From positions 1 through 23,472 of the IMG/VR virus record IMGVR_UViG_3300044990_000211: a stretch of 23,472 nt of DNA; one strand, written 5' to 3'. Position numbers and translations under genes: made by a program. Under the pieces are notes generated by a model. That model saw only the letters and a program-made list of their open reading frames with translations. It made no database searches and was not told the origin of the DNA. This stretch comes from a virus. Positions 12,538-20,575 of the stretch are shown here, piece after piece (positions within the stretch are counted from its first letter, which is position 1; every line of letters begins with the position of its first letter).

Positions 12538-15134
12538 TGCCTTACAGCACAAAGACAACTGCTGCTTGCCCGATCTCTCGACCTTGGGGAGTCATCAAAG
12601 AAGGCACGGCTCAAGTCATGGGTTGCCATGCTAGCGAGTCCGACGCTAACGAACAGATCGCAGCACTTTACGCAAGCGAAGAAATCGAGCGAGCGAAGTA
12701 CGACGACATCGACTTTTCTCCTCCCGAGGGTGTGCAGGAAGAGGCAGCGAAAGGTTTGGAGTGGCGACAGGAATACAATCGCGGCGGTACGGCTGTCGGT
12801 GTTGCTAGGGCAAGAGACCTCAGCAACGGAAAGTCAGTCAGCCCTGAAACGATTCGACGAATGGTCAGCTACTTTGCACGACACCAAGTAGACAAGAAAG
12901 GCGAAGGGTGGAGTCCAGGCGAGGATGGCTTTCCGAGTGCAGGCCGAATCGCTTGGGCACTTTGGGGCGGAGATCCAGGGCAGGCTTGGTCTGCGAAAGT
13001 GAGTCGATCGATGGATGCAAGAGACAAAACAGAGCGTATCTCGAAGATGCCTAGAATCAAACGATACTTTGAAAACGTCAAGGACGGTCGAGCGGTTATA
13101 GCAACCGAGACTCCGATCGAAATCTACGACGAGACTAGAGGTTGGCTCAGTCAAGTTCTATTGATGGACGGAGTGCAGTTCCGAAACGACAAACGACAAC
13201 TGCCGATTGTTGACTCGCACAACGATAAGACAGTTCGCAATGTCTTCGGGTCAATTCGCAATATTCGGATCGAAGGTGACAAGCTTATAGGCGATGCGGA
13301 CTTTGCATCGGACGAAGACTCGCAGATCGTTGCGACTCGATATGAAGAAGGTCATTTAAACGATTTTAGTATCGACGCAGTAATTATCGAACGAAAGTAT
13401 TTGCGTGAGGGAGAACAATATGTGACAACCTCAGGAACGGTAATAAATGGACCGGCTGAAATTGTCACACGTTGGGAACCGCACAACGCTTCGATTTGTG
13501 CTACAGGCGCAGACCCTAATTCAACTGTAAGACGTTCCTACAACCAAAAGGATATTGAAAGAATGGACGAAGCATTGATGGAACAACTCAAGGCTCTTGG
13601 GTTGCCAGAAGGAATGGAAGATCCAATGGCGATTATTACTTGGATGGCAGACCATATGAAACCGGCTGTCGTCGAAGTCGAAAGCATGGAAGACGAAAAG
13701 AAAGTCGAGAACATGCAAGACGAAGAAATGCCGAAGGTCGAAAGCATGGACCAGAAGGTTGCCGAAGAGGTCGCACGACAACTTAAAGCCGAGAAGGTTC
13801 GGCGAGAAACAATCTACAACAACGTCAAGCTTGCAAGGCTTGAGAGATCCTTTGCCGATCAGTTGATCGACGAGGGAGTTTCCGTAGCGGTTGCAAACGA
13901 AAGGATCATTCGCAAGATGGCAACTCAACCCCTCGGTCAGTCGAACGAATCGTCGGCACACATCGCAGTCACCGAAAGCAGCGACGAAAAGTTGGCAGCA
14001 GCAATGTCTGCCGGACTTATCAAGCGCGCATTTAAGAACGCAAAGATCAAAGCAAAGGCAGAAGATGCTCCTGGCTCGAACGACTTCGCAAACTTGAATC
14101 TTCGCCGATTGGCTTCCTACTGCGTGCAGCGCATGGGAATCAAGACCGATCGAATGACGGATGCCGAGATCGCACGATTGGCGATGGGTTCTCCCGGTGC
14201 TGCAAGTCGATACCGAGTTCAGCGTGATGCTTATCACACGACTGGATCTTTCCCGAACTTGTTGCTTGATGCTGCAAACAAGACTTTGCGTCAAGCTTAC
14301 GAAGAGGCTCCTTACACTTGGAGTCTTTGGGCACGGCAAGCAGCATCGGTCGATGATTTCAAAAACATCAACCGCATTAGCTTCGGCGAGTCGCCTAACT
14401 TGGAAATGGTTCCAGAGGCTCAGGAATACAAAGAGAAGTCGATCAGCGATTCGAAGACCAGTTACAAGGTTGAAAAGTACGGTGCGATCTTTACGATCTC
14501 TTGGGAAACTGTCATCAACGACGACTTGGATGCGATCAGTCGAGTTCCTGCGATGCACGGCAACGCTGCTCGACGAGTCCAGAACAAGGCGGTTTACGAC
14601 ATCCTGTTCACCAACCCAACCATGAGCGATGGACAGTCGCTGTTCTCTGCCTCTCACGCTAGCGGCCGAAACACCAACAGCACTACGGCAGCATTGAACG
14701 TAACGCTTCTGAATGAAATGTTTTCGTTCATGATGTTGCAGAAGGGTCAAAGTTCCGACGCGATCCTCAACATCACTCCTCGCTACTTGCTAGTTCCTGC
14801 GGCATTGTCTGCAACGGCATTGGAACTGGTCAACAGCCAGTCTTACGCACAGACCGGCGGCAACGAAGGAGTCATCAACATCTACGGTGTGAATGGTCAG
14901 CGACCTCTAACCGTGGTTGTCGAACCCCTCATCGACGGTCACGATAACGGTGCTTACTACCTTGCTGCTGATACGTCGCAGATCGACACTGTCGAACTGA
15001 GTTTCCTTAACGGAGAAGAAGCTCCAGTTCTCGAAAGCGATCTGCACTTCGAAACTGATACCTATCGCTATAAGGTTCGCCAGACGTTTGGTGCAGCCGC
15101 AATCGATTGGCGTGGTCTGAGTCGTTGCACTTGA
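12537..15134 (+). CDS. Prohead protease - scaffold - major capsid fusion protein
   Basis: The 865-residue product joins several head functions. Residues about 1-155 hold a domain with GLEWRQEYNRGGTAVGVARA, RDLSNGKSVSPETIRRMVSYFARH and GWSPGEDGFPSAGRIAWALWGGD, a module often found with phage prohead proteases. Residues about 172-335 look like the protease: LPIVDSHND with H228, HLNDFSIDAV with S278, and a later acid/His (E307 or H317). Residues 340-500 are charged and helical, with an acidic Met-rich patch (VESMED, VENMQDEE, VESMDQK) like a scaffold or delta domain. From about 510 to 865 lies an HK97-fold capsid (SFPNLLLDAANKTLRQAYEE; ISWETVINDDLDAISRVP; PRYLLVPAAL; TYRYKVRQTFGAAAIDWRG). Self-cleavage would be expected to release mature capsid protein. 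It starts in TAATG with AAGGAGGT upstream. Confidence 0.9.
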   Translation: MPYSTKTTAACPISRPWGVIKEGTAQVMGCHASESDANEQIAALYASEEIERAKYDDIDFSPPEGVQEEAAKGLEWRQEYNRGGTAVGVARARDLSNGKSVSPETIRRMVSYFARHQVDKKGEGWSPGEDGFPSAGRIAWALWGGDPGQAWSAKVSRSMDARDKTERISKMPRIKRYFENVKDGRAVIATETPIEIYDETRGWLSQVLLMDGVQFRNDKRQLPIVDSHNDKTVRNVFGSIRNIRIEGDKLIGDADFASDEDSQIVATRYEEGHLNDFSIDAVIIERKYLREGEQYVTTSGTVINGPAEIVTRWEPHNASICATGADPNSTVRRSYNQKDIERMDEALMEQLKALGLPEGMEDPMAIITWMADHMKPAVVEVESMEDEKKVENMQDEEMPKVESMDQKVAEEVARQLKAEKVRRETIYNNVKLARLERSFADQLIDEGVSVAVANERIIRKMATQPLGQSNESSAHIAVTESSDEKLAAAMSAGLIKRAFKNAKIKAKAEDAPGSNDFANLNLRRLASYCVQRMGIKTDRMTDAEIARLAMGSPGAASRYRVQRDAYHTTGSFPNLLLDAANKTLRQAYEEAPYTWSLWARQAASVDDFKNINRISFGESPNLEMVPEAQEYKEKSISDSKTSYKVEKYGAIFTISWETVINDDLDAISRVPAMHGNAARRVQNKAVYDILFTNPTMSDGQSLFSASHASGRNTNSTTAALNVTLLNEMFSFMMLQKGQSSDAILNITPRYLLVPAALSATALELVNSQSYAQTGGNEGVINIYGVNGQRPLTVVVEPLIDGHDNGAYYLAADTSQIDTVELSFLNGEEAPVLESDLHFETDTYRYKVRQTFGAAAIDWRGLSRCT

Positions 15135-15183
15135 TCCGTCTAATTAACCTCAACAGAACAACCCTAATTGGAGATCAAACAAG

Positions 15184-15849
15184 ATGGCTGGTGTACAAGA
15201 CTTTGTAGAGTATTTCGACGACTTCATTGGTTCATCCGTGACGTTCCCGACATCGGCGAACATTGGAACGCCGTGGGTCACGGACGTTACTGGTGCTGCT
15301 CCTCCAACTCACGTTAGAGCCGGAACGGAAGCTACTCTGACCTTGACCTCTGCAAGTCAGGCTCAGATCCTTGGTTTGCACCATAACGATGCTTTGGCGT
15401 TCGATATCGACGACATTAGCAGCGTCGAAATGCGAGTTAAGTTGGGAGCAGCAACGTTTACTTCCGGATCGATTTTTGTATTTGGAGTTGGCTCCGCACG
15501 AAACGATACCGCTGATTCAGTTTCAGACCATGCTTGGTTTCGCATGGAAGGTGCGAACAGCACCACTCTCGTCTACGCAGAGACCGACGACGGAACCAGA
15601 GATGTCAACGACGTATCGACAGGAGTTGCACTCGGAACAACCTACAAGCGATTCGTGATCGACTTCTCCGGCGGCAAGTCAAACGTCAAATTCTATATCG
15701 ACGGTCAGCGGGTTTGCTCGACTCAGACTTTCGATATGTCGGCTTATAGCGGCGGTCTTCAGCCGATAATCCAACTGCAAAAAGCTTCAAACACGAACGA
15801 AGACGTCGCTGTTGTCGATTACGTTCTGATTAAGTCGAATCGAGGATAA
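15184..15849 (+). CDS. Beta-sandwich virion protein, capsid decoration candidate
   Basis: The 221-residue protein starts at ATG15184 behind GGAGAT, after a 49-base gap. It begins VEYFDDFIGSSVTFP and has a LamG/concanavalin-like pattern: alternating strands, GLHHNDALAFDIDDISSVEM, VKFYIDGQRVCSTQTFDMS (a typical lectin-like FYIDG turn) and VVDYVLIKSNRG at the end. Position directly after the major capsid gene is where head decoration proteins are encoded. It may coat the capsid; a fibre or glycan-binding role is the main alternative. Confidence 0.68.
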   Translation: MAGVQDFVEYFDDFIGSSVTFPTSANIGTPWVTDVTGAAPPTHVRAGTEATLTLTSASQAQILGLHHNDALAFDIDDISSVEMRVKLGAATFTSGSIFVFGVGSARNDTADSVSDHAWFRMEGANSTTLVYAETDDGTRDVNDVSTGVALGTTYKRFVIDFSGGKSNVKFYIDGQRVCSTQTFDMSAYSGGLQPIIQLQKASNTNEDVAVVDYVLIKSNRG

Positions 15850-15853
15850 GACG

Positions 15854-16201
15854 GTGACACTTAAGGACACCATGCAAGCTGATGCTTCGGCGGTGTTCTG
15901 CAATGTCAACGATTTTGCAGAGGCCGTTACCTACTACAAAAGGAACGGCCTTTCTCGTTCAATCAACGCAGTTGTTCAGCGAGAAGCGTTTGCGATCAAC
16001 CCGGAGGACGGCGACACGATAACGCCGGTCTTCGAGGTCTTCGTTGCTAACGACTCCACCAAAGGAATCGCTAGCGACGAGATTAATATCGGTGGCGATA
16101 TGCTTGAGTTTCCGCAGCGAGTCGGGCAACCGGAGTCTAGGCGGTCTATTGTTCGAATTACTCAGCACGACGAAGGGATGCTTACACTCGAATGTCGCTA
16201 G
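15854..16201 (+). CDS. Head-tail joining protein
   Basis: The 115-residue product starts at GTG15854 five bases after the previous stop. MTLKDTMQADASAVFCNVNDFAEAVTYY opens it, followed by AVVQREAFAINPEDGD and RRSIVRITQHDEGMLTLE. This is the pattern of lambda gpFII-like / head-tail connector proteins encoded after the capsid gene. It would sit between head completion protein and tail tube at assembly. The 3' end overlaps the next gene by 10 bases. Confidence 0.7.
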   Translation: MTLKDTMQADASAVFCNVNDFAEAVTYYKRNGLSRSINAVVQREAFAINPEDGDTITPVFEVFVANDSTKGIASDEINIGGDMLEFPQRVGQPESRRSIVRITQHDEGMLTLECR

Positions 16202-16671
16202 CGATCGTCGAACAAATTTACGAAGTCTTGGTCGATCGCTTGGAAGCAATGCGAGACAATGATACCTACGATATTGGGATCGTCGAGGTGATTCGTCCTA
16301 CTCGGGTTGGCGAGTTCACTCCTAGAGACCGTCAGGTGCTAGTTATTCAAGGCGACGACGAACGAGTGAACGAACTCGACATTCCTGGCAATCCTCCTGG
16401 TATCGCAAGACGACAGACCTTCAATGTACGTTGCCATCTAATGCCTGACGAGACTAGCGGCGAGGATGTCGTGAATCAAGCGGCAGCGGACATAATCCAA
16501 GCAATCACAACGCCGAACTCTACTTGGCATACGATGAACGGACTCGCAATGGACTCCGAGATCGGCAAGTTCGAGTACGTTAATTTCGACGGTGGGCCTG
16601 ACGGAGTAAATGTTCCTGTCTCGGTAACGTATCGCGTTTCAGAATACTCTCCATTCGTGTCGAGGATCTGA
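16192..16671 (+). CDS. Tail terminator (minor tail protein U-like)
   Basis: The 159-residue product overlaps the head-tail joining gene. MSLAIVEQIYEVLVDRLEAM is the N-terminal helix, followed by beta strands with VEVIRPTRVGEFTPRDRQVLVIQGDD, ARRQTFNVRCHLMPDE and VNVPVSVTYRVSEYSPF. The helix-then-beta layout, size and gene order (joining protein - terminator - gp10/Z-like - tube) match lambda gpU-type proteins, which cap the tail and bind the head. Sequence identity to known U proteins is not obvious by eye. Confidence 0.66.
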   Translation: MSLAIVEQIYEVLVDRLEAMRDNDTYDIGIVEVIRPTRVGEFTPRDRQVLVIQGDDERVNELDIPGNPPGIARRQTFNVRCHLMPDETSGEDVVNQAAADIIQAITTPNSTWHTMNGLAMDSEIGKFEYVNFDGGPDGVNVPVSVTYRVSEYSPFVSRI

Positions 16672-16672
16672 A

Positions 16673-17338
16673 ATGGATATCAAGCTAACCGTCAATCAAG
16701 AACAGTTTACGAAGCTACTAACCGAACTTGGCGAGTTTCGGGATGAGCTTCCAAGGCAACTTCGAACGATTGTTTCGAAGGTTGGCAAAACGATACGAGT
16801 CAAGGTCGCGTCGAAACTCGGTCAAGTAATGTACCTCAAGTCGAACGACGGTATGCAGAAGGGCGGCAAGGCGTTTCAGAAAGCAGAGACGCTCAAGAAG
16901 GTTATCAAACGCAAACAAGCTCCGACTGACGAAAACCCGACGGTCATCTTATCTCTGAGCGAGGGTTATCCCTTTCCGCTAAAGTTTTATAACGCCAGAC
17001 CCTATGTCAAAAAGGAAAAGGGCAAGAAACAATTGATGGGCGTTAAGTGGTCGCACAAGCCTGTCAATTACAAACACAAAGGTAACTTTAACGGCATCGT
17101 CGATGATGCATTCATCATTCCGCGATATGGCAATCACGTCTATCGGAAGAATGGTATTCGTCGCCTAGTTCGCGTCGTCGGTCCTGCTCCTGGCGATTAC
17201 TTCGAACAAATCAACGCCGCTGGCATTGCTAGGGCGATCGCAGAAGATCGACTGCCGAAAGAGATTAATCGTCGCATTCGAGAAATCGTCAAGGAAAAAG
17301 AAGGCATCATCAAACTCAAAACTTCAAGGGGTAGATAA
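16673..17338 (+). CDS. Minor tail protein, gpZ / HK97 gp10-like
   Basis: The 221-residue basic protein starts one base after the previous stop. An N-terminal helix (VNQEQFTKLLTELGEFRDEL; LPRQLRTIVSKVGKTIRV) precedes a Lys-rich middle (KKVIKRKQAP, VKKEKGKKQLMGVKW) and a C-terminal helix (IAEDRLPKEINRRIREIVK). This arrangement and position fit the phage neck/tail-completion proteins of the gpZ or gp10 type. The strong positive charge may reflect contact with DNA or the acidic portal-tail joint. Overlaps the tail tube start by one base (TAATG). Confidence 0.65.
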   Translation: MDIKLTVNQEQFTKLLTELGEFRDELPRQLRTIVSKVGKTIRVKVASKLGQVMYLKSNDGMQKGGKAFQKAETLKKVIKRKQAPTDENPTVILSLSEGYPFPLKFYNARPYVKKEKGKKQLMGVKWSHKPVNYKHKGNFNGIVDDAFIIPRYGNHVYRKNGIRRLVRVVGPAPGDYFEQINAAGIARAIAEDRLPKEINRRIREIVKEKEGIIKLKTSRGR

Positions 17339-18273
17339 TGGTACTGCTCAAAAGAAAGCGAATACTAGCGGCGAAGATTGAAACGACATCAGGAACGGCA
17401 ATCTCTCTTGCCGCTGCCGATGCTGCATTCAATGCCTACAACGTGGCAATTCAAACTGACATCGAGAAGACTCCTAGAGAGGGTCAAGGATCGCTCGGGC
17501 ATTTGTCTAGCGTATCAGGCGGCTATAAAGGCAAGGTTACTTTCTCGATCGATCTCGGCTGGGACGGAACATCTGCCGAACCTTCATGGGCAGACACGTT
17601 CCTGCCTGCCTGCGGACTGGTGAAGAACACCAACACATTTAGACCAAGCAGTAGCGTTCCGAGTACATCGGTTAAAACTTTGACGATCGGAATCTACGAA
17701 GACGGACTCTTCAAGTCGATCAAGGGTGCAAGCGGAAACATGAAGCTAAACTGCGAGGCCGGTAAGATGGTCACGGCAGAATTCGAGTTTTCTGGTATTT
17801 GGGTTCCTCCGACTGACGTTGCGTTGATTTCTCCAACCTACCCGACGGTTGCTCCGTTGCGATACGCAAGAGGCGTGACGACATTCAACAGCGTTGCGCT
17901 CAATTGCCAAAGCGTCAGTCTCGATCTCGGCAACACCGTAACCTATCGAGAGTCATCGGAGGCTAGCAATGACTCCGGTTTTATCTCGACGGTCATTACA
18001 AACCGACGACCGATCGTTACGGTCAACCCAGAAGCAAAGCTAGTTGCTACAAGAGACGATTACGGGCAATTTCTTGCATCGACCGAAGCGGCGCTTGTCT
18101 TCGAAATCGGCGGTCCTTCAACTTCGAAGATTGTCTTTACCGCTCCCAAGGCATCGATGGAATCGATCGCCGAAGGAGATCGAAATATGCTTCAGACAAA
18201 CGATATTACGTTCCTGTGCGGTCAGAATGGTTCTACCGTAGATCAGGAAATCGAACTCGTATTCACACCATAA
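17338..18273 (+). CDS. Tail tube protein
   Basis: The 311-residue product begins MVLLKRKRILAAKIETTSGT, a common opening of phage tail tube proteins (a strand leading from the neighbouring subunit). It continues with beta segments GGYKGKVTFSIDLGW, SVKTLTIGIYEDGLFKSIKG, GKMVTAEFEFSGIWVPP and a C-terminal DQEIELVFTP. Its place just before the two-ORF chaperone and the tape measure is the canonical position of the major tail protein. The size suggests one tube domain plus an extra beta domain. Start in a TAATG junction. Confidence 0.82.
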   Translation: MVLLKRKRILAAKIETTSGTAISLAAADAAFNAYNVAIQTDIEKTPREGQGSLGHLSSVSGGYKGKVTFSIDLGWDGTSAEPSWADTFLPACGLVKNTNTFRPSSSVPSTSVKTLTIGIYEDGLFKSIKGASGNMKLNCEAGKMVTAEFEFSGIWVPPTDVALISPTYPTVAPLRYARGVTTFNSVALNCQSVSLDLGNTVTYRESSEASNDSGFISTVITNRRPIVTVNPEAKLVATRDDYGQFLASTEAALVFEIGGPSTSKIVFTAPKASMESIAEGDRNMLQTNDITFLCGQNGSTVDQEIELVFTP

Positions 18274-18277
18274 CTTT

Positions 18278-18625
18278 ATGCCAATCTCGCTTGAACCCAA
18301 CCTAAAGTTTTCCGTCGTTCTGGACTCCGATGCCGACAAACCGGCAGACGTTCGACCGACCTTCTATAGCCGGTCGCTGACGATGCGAGAGCAGCAAAAG
18401 CTATCGGAGGAAATGGACGAATCGCTACGAGATAAAACGACACAGCAAATCTTCCAAGCAACTTGCGATCTGCTGAAAAAGTATCTTGCAGGGTGGGTCA
18501 ACATGGGACCGTTTGCATTCGAAGACTGTGATGTGCAATCTCTCCTAAGCCATAACGAAGCTAGAGAGTTGCTTCGCAAAATACTAGCGAATCAATTCGT
18601 GCAAGCCGACGAAAAAAAAGATTGA
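18278..18625 (+). CDS. Tail assembly chaperone (gpG-like)
   Basis: The 115-residue product starts at ATG18278, four bases after the tail tube stop. It is mainly helical after a short beta start (SLEPNLKFSVVLDSD), with SRSLTMREQQKLSEEMDESL, QIFQATCDLLKKYLAGW and HNEARELLRKILANQFVQ. This helical protein between tail tube and tape measure matches gpG-type chaperones that bind the tape measure during tail assembly. Its last codons (GAA AAA AAA GAT TGA) contain a slippery run, so part of the ribosomes should shift into the next ORF, making a G-T type fusion of about 227 residues. Confidence 0.8.
   Translation: MPISLEPNLKFSVVLDSDADKPADVRPTFYSRSLTMREQQKLSEEMDESLRDKTTQQIFQATCDLLKKYLAGWVNMGPFAFEDCDVQSLLSHNEARELLRKILANQFVQADEKKD
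18613..18620 (+). other. -1 programmed ribosomal frameshift site
   Basis: Eight A's (18612-18619) are followed by G. In the frame of the upstream ORF they read A-AAA-AAA-G, a perfect X-XXY-YYZ slippery sequence, two codons before the TGA at 18623-18625. A -1 slip enters exactly the frame of the following ORF, reading AGA (18619-18621) then TTG. The geometry is that of lambda G/GT, conserved in tailed phages just before the tape measure. No downstream stimulatory structure was identified by eye. Confidence 0.85.
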
Positions 18626-18960
18626 GGGTTGCGGCACTTATTCGACATGGCAAGCTGTGTCGAGCGTGCGGCAACCACTGCGTAGACAAAGGAACGAAAG
18701 AACAGCCGATCGAGATAGAGTGTCCGATGTGTAGCGGCAAAGGTTGCACGCACTGCAACGAAGGAAACGTCGAAATCATGGGTTGCCCAAACGAATACGC
18801 AAAGTCCATGTCGTCAACGATCCACCTTATCGAGTTGTTCGGCAAGGGAGTCTTACCTGTCTCTGGCGGCGCGCTAGATCAGTCCTCTTGGTTCCTCTCG
18901 GCTGAACGCTGCTATCGCATTGAAGAAGCTCTTATAAGGAGCGCATCAGATGGCGAGTGA
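18622..18960 (+). CDS. Tail assembly chaperone T-part, made by frameshift; zinc-finger-like
   Basis: This frame is probably read only through the -1 shift at 18613-18620; its nominal start is TTG18622 within the TTGA junction and has no good ribosome binding site. It adds about 113 residues to the chaperone. The sequence is cysteine-rich near its start: C13, C16, C20, then C34, C37, C42, C45 and C55, including CPMCSGKGCTHC, which resembles a DnaJ-type zinc module. The C-terminal half (MSSTIHLIELFGKGVLPVSG; ERCYRIEEALIRS) is helical. In lambda the T extension binds the tail tube protein. It ends inside the tape measure start, overlapping by 11 bases. Confidence 0.8.
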   Translation: MRVAALIRHGKLCRACGNHCVDKGTKEQPIEIECPMCSGKGCTHCNEGNVEIMGCPNEYAKSMSSTIHLIELFGKGVLPVSGGALDQSSWFLSAERCYRIEEALIRSASDGE

Positions 18961-20575
18961 AGCAGTTCAAGTTATCGTTAGCGCAGACGATCAGGCTAGC
19001 CAGAAGTTTGCGCAGATCGCGGCTAATGCTGAACAATCGGTTCGTAAGATCAAAGACTCAACCAAGGCAACAAAGTCAACAGCCGAGTTTGCTGGAGTCC
19101 TCGGCAACCTAATGGGTGGTTCTGCGTTCGGTCAGATCGCGGGTCAGATAGGACAGATATCGGAAAAGGTTTCTCAATTCTCCGAAGTGTCTACAAAGGG
19201 CGGTGCGGGTGCCTTGGCTTTTAAGGGTGGACTGATTGCGATGGCTGGAGTTCTCGGCTATCAAGTCGGAGCGGCAATCAGCAATGCGGTGCTTGGTCTT
19301 GAAGAATTTAACAAAAATGTCGCTGAAGCAGAAAAGAAAAGCATTGATTTTGCGAACAAGGCGCAGCAGAGCATGCAGCGTTTCTTTGGCGAAGAGATGC
19401 AAGACATAGAGCTAATACGCGATCCAGAGGCGAAAGCCGCAGCATACAAAAGCCTGACCGAAAAAACGAATGCAAACATTAGAGCAACGGAATCTGCAAT
19501 CGCCGACGCACAAAAAAGATTAGAGCACTATTCGTCATGGGCAACCTACTGGAACGAGGAACAAGGGGGGATTTTTGCGAGCCAAGCTAACGAGCGAAGA
19601 GCAGAAAGAAAAAACATTGAGCAAGAAATCGAACAAGCAAGAGAAAGATTATCTCTTCAAATGCAACAACGTCAGTCCATATCGGAGTTGACGAACGAAA
19701 GAGCGAAAGAGCTTGAGGAAATAAAAAAGCGTAACTCAGAACTTGATAAAGAGGAAAGCTATATTGCTGGACTTGAAAAACAGCTGTTGCTGCTAGAAGC
19801 AAAAAATCAAGGGCAAAGCGAATTCAATCAATTAACGGCAGAGCAAAATACGTTCACAGACGAAGGTGCGTTGCAAGCGTCGTACCTTCTCGGCTTGATC
19901 GACGAGCAAAACAAAATCGCAGAAGAAAAAAAGAAAGCCGAGGAAGACGCAAAGAAGTCGCAAGAGGATCAAGTTAGACAGCGAGAGCAACTTGAAAAGC
20001 TATCAAAATCAGAACTAGAAAAACTCGAACTTAAACGAATAGCACTAGAACAAGGTGCGGAAGCCGCCAAGAAGGAAGAGTTGATACGCCAAGGAATGGA
20101 TGCAGGCCTTGCGACAGAGATCGCAGCAAAGGAAGCGGCACTAGAGGCAGAGATTAAAGCGGCAGACGAAAAGCAACGTCGAGAAGAAAAACTTGCCGAG
20201 TCTCGTAAAAAAGTTTTGGACGATCTTGCCAAGCAAAAGGTTTTAATCGAACAGGGCGAAGAAGCCGCGAGATCGTTCGCTTTGCAGCAAGAAGGTTTCG
20301 GCAAAGACGAAGCAGATAGAGTTGCAGCACAGGAAGCGGCACTAAGATCGCAAGAAAAGGAAAAGGAACTTCAGAAGAAACTCGCTCAAGGACCAGGACC
20401 ATTATCTGCCGTCGAATCTCGTCTTCTGACAAGAGGACCGAGTGCCAATCCGATGCTACAGGTCGCAAACCAACAATTGCAGACGCAGACAAGAATAGCT
20501 GTCGCTACAGAGAAGTCGGCGGCGGCTAAGGGTATGCAAGTTCGTTTCGTAGGAGGCGGTGCATTCCGAGCATAG
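18950..20575 (+). CDS. Tape measure protein (short)
   Basis: The 541-residue product starts at ATG18950 after an AAGGAG site. The N-terminus (SEAVQVIVSADDQASQKFAQ) is typical of tape measures. A Gly/Ala-rich hydrophobic part lies at about 45-120 (GVLGNLMGGSAFGQIAGQIG; KGGLIAMAGVLGYQVGAAIS). From about 125 to 490 it is a continuous charged helix rich in Glu, Lys, Gln and Ala. A 67-residue spaced repeat is visible: IALEQGAEAAKK (364) and VLIEQGEEAARS (431), each followed by a ...AAKEAAL / AAQEAAL block. By the usual rule of about 1.5 angstrom per residue the tail would be roughly 80 nm, which is inference. No peptidase or lysozyme domain is seen. Confidence 0.82.
   Translation: MASEAVQVIVSADDQASQKFAQIAANAEQSVRKIKDSTKATKSTAEFAGVLGNLMGGSAFGQIAGQIGQISEKVSQFSEVSTKGGAGALAFKGGLIAMAGVLGYQVGAAISNAVLGLEEFNKNVAEAEKKSIDFANKAQQSMQRFFGEEMQDIELIRDPEAKAAAYKSLTEKTNANIRATESAIADAQKRLEHYSSWATYWNEEQGGIFASQANERRAERKNIEQEIEQARERLSLQMQQRQSISELTNERAKELEEIKKRNSELDKEESYIAGLEKQLLLLEAKNQGQSEFNQLTAEQNTFTDEGALQASYLLGLIDEQNKIAEEKKKAEEDAKKSQEDQVRQREQLEKLSKSELEKLELKRIALEQGAEAAKKEELIRQGMDAGLATEIAAKEAALEAEIKAADEKQRREEKLAESRKKVLDDLAKQKVLIEQGEEAARSFALQQEGFGKDEADRVAAQEAALRSQEKEKELQKKLAQGPGPLSAVESRLLTRGPSANPMLQVANQQLQTQTRIAVATEKSAAAKGMQVRFVGGGAFRA

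Noticed and set aside
13521-14750. 409-codon open frame on the - strand opposite the capsid fusion
   Set aside because: It lies fully antisense to a well-supported gene; the translation is rich in Ser, Arg, Cys and His and has no recognisable motif. It is a product of the coding strand's codon bias.
19969-20304. Ser-rich - strand open frame opposite the tape measure
   Set aside because: The Ser/Ala/Phe-rich translation is the mirror of a Glu/Lys-rich coiled coil; no start signal or motif.
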